Source: Thermogutta sp039793925
GTDB taxonomy: Bacteria; Planctomycetota; Planctomycetia; Pirellulales; Thermoguttaceae
Direction: 5' to 3'
NCBI RefSeq assembly: GCF_039793925.1
Contig: NZ_JBAMME010000234.1
Coordinates: 1 to 36,491, forward strand
Length of the DNA: 36,491 nucleotides
In this document: positions 32,757 through 36,491 of the stretch, in pieces
How the letters are laid out: the number at the start of each line of letters is the position of its first letter
Numbering within the stretch: position 1 is the stretch's first letter
Made by a program: the position numbers and the translations under genes
The notes under the pieces: generated by a model
Databases searched by the model: none
Told to the model about the DNA's origin: nothing
Seen by the model: the letters and a program-made list of their open reading frames with translations, nothing else

Positions 32757-33299
32757 CTACTCCTTTTGAGCAGACAGATAGTGACGAAGTTTTTGCAAAG
32801 CATAGCGATAGCGGCTGGCTGCCGTATTCGGGCTAATTCCCAGAGCCATCGCGATCTCGGCAAATGTTAGTTCCCCCTCGATTTTTAGGAGAACAACCTC
32901 TTGCTGTTCCGGTGGCAACTGTTGAAGTGCCTGAAGTACCCATTTTGACCAAATCGTTTCCCCACCTTGCGTCTCCGGGGCCCCGGTTTCCGCATCCTGG
33001 AAGCTGCCATGTGCCAGGTTTTTGTTGCGTTGTCGAATAACCTGGAGCCTTCCCACCGCCCTCCGCAGGCAACAAAACAGGTAGGCGGACAGATCTTCCA
33101 GCGTGCCCAGACGGTAACGCACCTTCAAAACCCCCAGAAAGACCTCCTGCACGGCATCCTCGGCTAGTCCATGATCGCCCAGCATCCTGAAGGCCACGCG
33201 ATACAAGCGCCCGGCAAAGCGGTCGTAGAGCTCCGCGAGCGCTGTCGGATCGCCGCGCCGAAATCTGTCGAGGAGGTCGGCACGCTCATCATTGGACAT
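32757..33299 (-). CDS. ECF-type RNA polymerase sigma factor
   Basis: The 180-residue sigma70-family factor has region 2 at about 9-75 (RRGDPTALAELYDRFAGRLYRVAFRMLGDHGLAEDAVQEVFLGV holds the core-binding and -10 recognition helices) and region 4 at about 120-175 (LQQLPPEQQEVVLLKIEGELTFAEIAMALGISPNTAASRYRYALQKLR, a helix-turn-helix for -35 recognition). Start is ATG 33299; a GTG just before it (33302) is equally possible. It heads an operon with a probable anti-sigma factor and a large membrane protein, and is divergent from the cobalamin riboswitch unit. Its own promoter could not be identified. Confidence 0.9.
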   Translation of the reverse strand: MSNDERADLLDRFRRGDPTALAELYDRFAGRLYRVAFRMLGDHGLAEDAVQEVFLGVLKVRYRLGTLEDLSAYLFCCLRRAVGRLQVIRQRNKNLAHGSFQDAETGAPETQGGETIWSKWVLQALQQLPPEQQEVVLLKIEGELTFAEIAMALGISPNTAASRYRYALQKLRHYLSAQKE

Positions 33300-33442
33300 C
33301 ACGCCTTGTGTTCCTCATAGCTTCCCTAATAGTTAAGAGGAGCGTCAAACCGGAATTTGTCTAACCGTTTCAGAACAAAAGATCATCTCTGCCAGAGGTT
33401 GCTCCATTCGCAATTTTCGCAGCGGGCAGCCACGCCCGCCTG

Positions 33443-33471
33443 TTGACAGGACTTTCTCACCTTGCTAGCAT
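33443..33471 (+). promoter_or_regulatory. Promoter of the cobalamin riboswitch operon
   Basis: A perfect TTGACA (33443-33448) and TAGCAT (33466-33471) are separated by 17 nt; the start would be near 33478, a few bases before the riboswitch P1 stem. Confidence 0.65.
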
Positions 33472-33482
33472 GATGGCGTTGG

Positions 33483-33701
33483 GCGTTGGTGTCCGGCCAG
33501 ACGGCTCGTCTGGTCGGGTAACAGGGAATCCGGTGCAAATCCGGAACGGTCCCCGCCGCTGTGACCGGACGTTACCAGACCCGCCCAGTCTCCTTGGCCA
33601 TTGTCGCGGAAAAAAGCCCCAGGCGGTCTTGATCGCCGAGGGTCGTTGCGACGAGAAGGCCGGGTCGGGTCGAGTCCGGAAGTCAGAAGACCTACCAACG
33701 C
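33483..33701 (+). promoter_or_regulatory. Cobalamin (B12) riboswitch
   Basis: The closing stem P1 is GCGTTGG (33483-33489) with CCAACGC (33695-33701). Core consensus is present: GGGAATCCGGTGCAAATCC, then ACGGTCCCCGCCGCTGTGACCGGA, and the B12 box AAGTCAGAAGACCTACC near the 3' end. The length of 219 nt is normal for the class. A pseudopilin gene and two PEP-CTERM protein genes follow on the same strand. Confidence 0.93.
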
Positions 33702-33729
33702 AGGACTGTCGGCCCTCTGCGTGGGACGG

Positions 33730-33753
33730 AGGCCGCAGGTAAATCGGCTTTTT
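33730..33753 (+). terminator. Candidate expression-platform terminator of the B12 riboswitch
   Basis: AGGCCG (33730-33735) can pair with CGGCTT (33745-33750), with one G-T pair and a 9-nt loop, followed by TTT. The same GGAGGCCG can instead pair with CGGCCCTC about 15 nt upstream, a mutually exclusive alternative expected of a switch. The stems are short, so translation control is also possible. Confidence 0.4.
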
Positions 33754-33771
33754 CTGGGGTGTGCCTGTTTC

Positions 33772-34614
33772 ATGGTAAATTTTATGATTCCCCAACCCGG
33801 CGCTTCATGTGCGCGCCGGGTCGGCTTCACCCTGGTGGAACTGCTGGTTGTCATCGCCATTGTGGGGATTTTGATTGGGCTCCTCTTGCCGGCCGTCCAG
33901 GCCGCACGAGAGGCCGCTCGCCGCGCCTCCTGCACGAATAATCTCCGCCAAATGGGGCTCGGCCTGCACAATTATCATCAGGCGATGGGATGTTTTCCCC
34001 CGGGGGGCATAGAACATCGCGCAATGATCAACCCCAAGACTGGTCGGCCCTATGGGCCCGCCGGACGGCAACTCGCTTGGTCGGTTTTCCTCCTTCCGTA
34101 TGTGGAGCAGAAAGCCTTGTATGATCGCATCGACACGGGTAAGCCCTTCGATGCCCCGGAGAATGCTGAAGCGGCCGCCACAATTTTACCGCTCTATATC
34201 TGCCCCAGCGCAACCAATCAGCGTGAGCTGCGGCAGGGCCGAGGTCCGTGCGACTACGGGGGAATCTATGGAGAGCGCATTACCAGCCCGAACAATCCAC
34301 CCAAAGGAATGATGCTCTATGACCGCGCCCTGACGGTGGCCGACTGTATCGACGGAACATCCTGCACGTTGATTATTTCGGAGGATTCTGGATTCCGAGA
34401 CGGGCAGTGGATCAACGGTCTGAATGTGTTCGATCAGGCTTTTGCCATTAATAAAGCCCCGGCTTTCGAGAACGACATTCGGAGCAAACACCCGGGCGGG
34501 GCCAACGGACTCTTCACGGATGGATCTGTGCACTTTCTCAAAGAAACGATGGACCTCAAGGTCCTGGCAGCCCTTTGCACCCGCGCTGGTGGTGAGATTG
34601 TGACCGAGTGGTGA
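33772..34614 (+). CDS. DUF1559 pseudopilin-like protein under B12 riboswitch control
   Basis: From the ATG at 33772 (a second ATG is at 33784) the protein has 280 residues; longer frames run back into the riboswitch and are not credible. The prepilin signal is canonical: RRVG-FTLVELLVVIAIVGIL, with cleavage between Gly and Phe, continuing into LLLPAVQAAREAARRASC. The C-terminal H-X9-DG motif is HPGGANGLFTDG. The central domain carries several Cys that could form disulfides (YICPSATNQ, GPCDYGG, DGTSCTL). It is the first gene of the operon, 70 nt after the riboswitch. Pilin-like proteins of this family are not known B12 proteins; placement suggests a role in corrinoid uptake or an exported response to B12 shortage (inference). 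Confidence 0.88.
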   Translation: MVNFMIPQPGASCARRVGFTLVELLVVIAIVGILIGLLLPAVQAAREAARRASCTNNLRQMGLGLHNYHQAMGCFPPGGIEHRAMINPKTGRPYGPAGRQLAWSVFLLPYVEQKALYDRIDTGKPFDAPENAEAAATILPLYICPSATNQRELRQGRGPCDYGGIYGERITSPNNPPKGMMLYDRALTVADCIDGTSCTLIISEDSGFRDGQWINGLNVFDQAFAINKAPAFENDIRSKHPGGANGLFTDGSVHFLKETMDLKVLAALCTRAGGEIVTEW

Positions 34615-34713
34615 TCAATCGGTGATCGGTGACATCGCGCTGGCGGTCAGCGCACTTTCGGAGGGGTTTGTCCGATTTCTGAGGGGAAAAGACTCAACAG
34701 AAAGGAGTTGCGG

Positions 34714-35577
34714 ATGCGCAGTGGTGTGAGCCTTTTCCTCCTGACCCCTTTGGTGTTGGTGATTGTGAAAGGAGAAGTTGATGCCGGGCCGTATGATCCC
34801 GCTGCTGGTCAGCCGGGTTCCCTGGCGGTTCATATGTCCGATCCAGCATTTGCAGGATGGGCCAGCGGCTGGCTGGATTATCAGCCGGGGGCCAATGTCT
34901 CTATCACATGGCAAACCCCCAACAAGGCGCTCGGACCCGCGGTAGGTAATTCGTTTGATGTTGTGAGTTTGGGAGAAGGGGGAAGGATCGTCTTGACATT
35001 CGACCGGCCTATTATCGACGGAGCCGGCTGGGACTTCGCCGTGTTCGAAAACAGTTTCAACGACACCTTCCTGGAGCTTGCTTTTGTGGAAGTCTCGAGT
35101 GACGGAGTCAATTATTTTCGGTTTCCCAACGATTCCCTCACATCTGGTCCTGTGGGGGCATTTGGCGCCGTGGACCCAACCAATATTACAGGTCTGGCCG
35201 GTAAGTACCGGCAGGGTTGGGGAACTCCATTCGATCTGGGGGTTTTGGCTGGGATATCGCCGCTGTTAGATCTCACCAACATTCAATTTGTGCGGATTGT
35301 GGACATCATTGGGGACGGGACGTTTTTGGATACGTCGGGAGACCCGATTTACGACCCTTATCCGACAACGGGTTCGGCGGGGTTCGACCTGGACGCTGTG
35401 GGAGTTCGCTATTTCGCTCCCGAGGCGCACATCGTTCCGGAGCCGTCGGCGCTGGCCATCCTGGTGGGAGGAATCCCGTTTCTGGGTGTCAAGCTCCGCA
35501 GAAAATTTCGGAAGTCAAAATCTACTGGTGCGATTCAGGAGACTGAATCAGTGGGTGAGTATGTGACTCTTTCCTAA
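34714..35577 (+). CDS. PEP-CTERM surface protein, second gene of the B12 riboswitch operon
   Basis: The 287-residue protein starts at ATG 34714, with AAAGGAG 6 nt upstream. A signal peptide (about 1-24) is followed by a beta-rich domain with GNSFDVVSLGEGGRIVLTF, DFAVFENSFNDTFLELAFVEVSSDG and FVRIVDIIGDGTF. A PEP-CTERM sorting tail follows: VPEPS near residue 246, a hydrophobic helix and RRKFRK. A hydrophilic extension of about 20 residues follows the basic stretch. The domain recalls cell-surface proteins found beside B12 uptake genes in Bacteroidetes, but I place that from memory and with caution. The next gene starts 31 nt later. Confidence 0.75.
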   Translation: MRSGVSLFLLTPLVLVIVKGEVDAGPYDPAAGQPGSLAVHMSDPAFAGWASGWLDYQPGANVSITWQTPNKALGPAVGNSFDVVSLGEGGRIVLTFDRPIIDGAGWDFAVFENSFNDTFLELAFVEVSSDGVNYFRFPNDSLTSGPVGAFGAVDPTNITGLAGKYRQGWGTPFDLGVLAGISPLLDLTNIQFVRIVDIIGDGTFLDTSGDPIYDPYPTTGSAGFDLDAVGVRYFAPEAHIVPEPSALAILVGGIPFLGVKLRRKFRKSKSTGAIQETESVGEYVTLS

Positions 35578-35608
35578 GTCGTCAGGTTTCTGCTGAGGAG
35601 GTGCATCC

Positions 35609-36491
35609 ATGAGAAGCAAGCTACGAAACGCTGTGTGGAAAACTGCCCTGGTTACGGTGGGCATCTTGATCTGTCCCCCGGTATGGGGCGGAGTGGTCGA
35701 TTTTGAAGACGTGGGAGCCACGCTTCCCCTGAATTCGTACTGGAACGGCTCGCCAAACAACGGGCATAACACGTTCACGTCGAACGGGTTCGTGTTCCAT
35801 AACAATTACACCCAGGCGTGGGACGTGTGGGACGGGTTTGCTTACTCCAACACAACAGATACGACCACTCCCGGGTACACTAATCAATATTCCGCGATTA
35901 CGGGAAGCGGTGCGGGTGGTTCGCCAACCTATGGAGTTTCGTTCGTCAATTTATGGGGCGATCTCCCGAGGATCGATGTCCCGGCGGGGGTGTCTCTCCA
36001 ATCCATGCAGGTCACCAACACGACCTACGCCTATCTCTCCATGCAAAATGGTGACGCCTTTGCCAAGAAGTTTGGCGGTCCATCCGGGAATGACCCCGAC
36101 TGGTTTAAACTCACGATTTATGGCAAAGATTTGGCCAACCAGATCCTTGGCACCGTGGAGTTTTATCTGGCTGACTTCCGCTTTGTGGACAACACCCTTG
36201 ACTACATTGTCCACTGGTGGGCCACGGTGGATCTTACCCCCATCAGTTCCGCGCGAATTCTCGAATTTTCCCTGAATTCTTCCGACGTGGGGCCTTGGGG
36301 TATGAACACCCCAGCTTATTTCGCGCTGGACAATATCGTGTTCCAAACGCTCGGCAGCGGGGCAGAAGTGGTCCCGGAGCCAGCGAGCCTGGCACTTTTG
36401 GCCAGCGGACTTGCTGCGGTCGGAGCCGGTGCATGGTTGCGGCGCCGTAAACGTGCTGCCACAGAGCAATCAGACTGCGCACAGCAAGCAG
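35609..36491 (+). CDS. DUF4465 PEP-CTERM protein, BtuH-like (3' end cut by window)
   Basis: The frame is open from ATG 35609 (GAGGAGG 7 nt upstream) to the window edge, 294 codons. A signal peptide ends near VWG (residue 27). The DUF4465 pattern covers about 30-250: VDFEDVG, SYWNGS, WDGFAYSNTTDTTTPGYTNQ, VTNTTYAYLSM, FAKKFGG, DPDWFKLTI, GTVEFYLADFRF and GMNTPAYFALDNI. The PEP-CTERM tail follows with VPEPASLALL, a helix and RRRKR. In Bacteroidetes, DUF4465 lipoproteins such as BtuH bind vitamin B12 at the cell surface and are encoded in B12 riboswitch loci. Here a sorting tail replaces the lipid anchor. B12 binding is a strong inference from family plus riboswitch, not shown. Confidence 0.85.
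   Translation, partial: MRSKLRNAVWKTALVTVGILICPPVWGGVVDFEDVGATLPLNSYWNGSPNNGHNTFTSNGFVFHNNYTQAWDVWDGFAYSNTTDTTTPGYTNQYSAITGSGAGGSPTYGVSFVNLWGDLPRIDVPAGVSLQSMQVTNTTYAYLSMQNGDAFAKKFGGPSGNDPDWFKLTIYGKDLANQILGTVEFYLADFRFVDNTLDYIVHWWATVDLTPISSARILEFSLNSSDVGPWGMNTPAYFALDNIVFQTLGSGAEVVPEPASLALLASGLAAVGAGAWLRRRKRAATEQSDCAQQA

Noticed and set aside
33601..33771. A longer start for the DUF1559 gene at 33601.
   Set aside because: It would translate the 3' half of the cobalamin riboswitch; the prepilin signal requires a start close to 33772.

Overview
The window looks like a chromosomal segment of a planctomycete (Planctomycetota, probably Pirellulales/Thermoguttaceae-like; the family placement is inference). 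The evidence is two DUF1559 pseudopilin-like proteins with H-X9-DG tails, a YTV-type Cys/Val-rich envelope protein, a giant surface protein with an LEPR-XLL-like N-terminus, PEP-CTERM sorting tails, and a GC-rich genome with GTG starts in several genes. No rRNA, tRNA, CRISPR array or insertion sequence was recognised.

Layout. 1-4837 (-): 5' part of a giant secreted protein, divergent from a YTV-type protein (5603-6583, +). 6854-9398 (-): a small PH-like membrane protein, bioD and a PflA-like radical SAM gene. 9865-10887 (+): a DUF1559 protein. 11013-14941 (-): a five-gene nickel ECF transporter in the order nikK-nikM-nikL-nikQ-nikO, behind a promoter whose -10 box lies inside a NikR-type operator. 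15630-17258 (+): a Ser/Thr kinase followed at once by a [NiFe]-hydrogenase maturation protease. 17335-18300 (-): DUF190 and crcB genes preceded by promoter, fluoride riboswitch and intrinsic terminator. 18396-19448 (-): a protein of unknown function. 20537-23747 (+): purF, then rpe overlapping a histidine-phosphatase-like pseudoenzyme. 23826-28494 (-): pyrF, pheT, pheS. 29133-29984 (-): a membrane protein and a 2[4Fe-4S] ferredoxin. 30577-33299 (-): ECF sigma factor, short membrane protein (likely anti-sigma) and a large membrane protein. 33443-36491 (+): promoter, cobalamin riboswitch, DUF1559 pseudopilin, and two PEP-CTERM proteins, the second a DUF4465 protein cut by the window edge.

How the parts fit. 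Nickel uptake and the hydrogenase protease form one theme: imported nickel feeds a [NiFe] hydrogenase whose large subunit is processed by the protease. The most novel-looking unit is at the right end. A B12 riboswitch appears to control an exported pseudopilin and two surface-sorted proteins, one from the family (DUF4465) that in Bacteroidetes includes the B12-binding surface lipoprotein BtuH. This suggests a planctomycete surface system for capturing corrinoids.

Limits: all calls come from reading the sequence, and promoters are consensus matches only. Several starts were moved inward from the longest open frame on the basis of ribosome binding sites and family N-termini.
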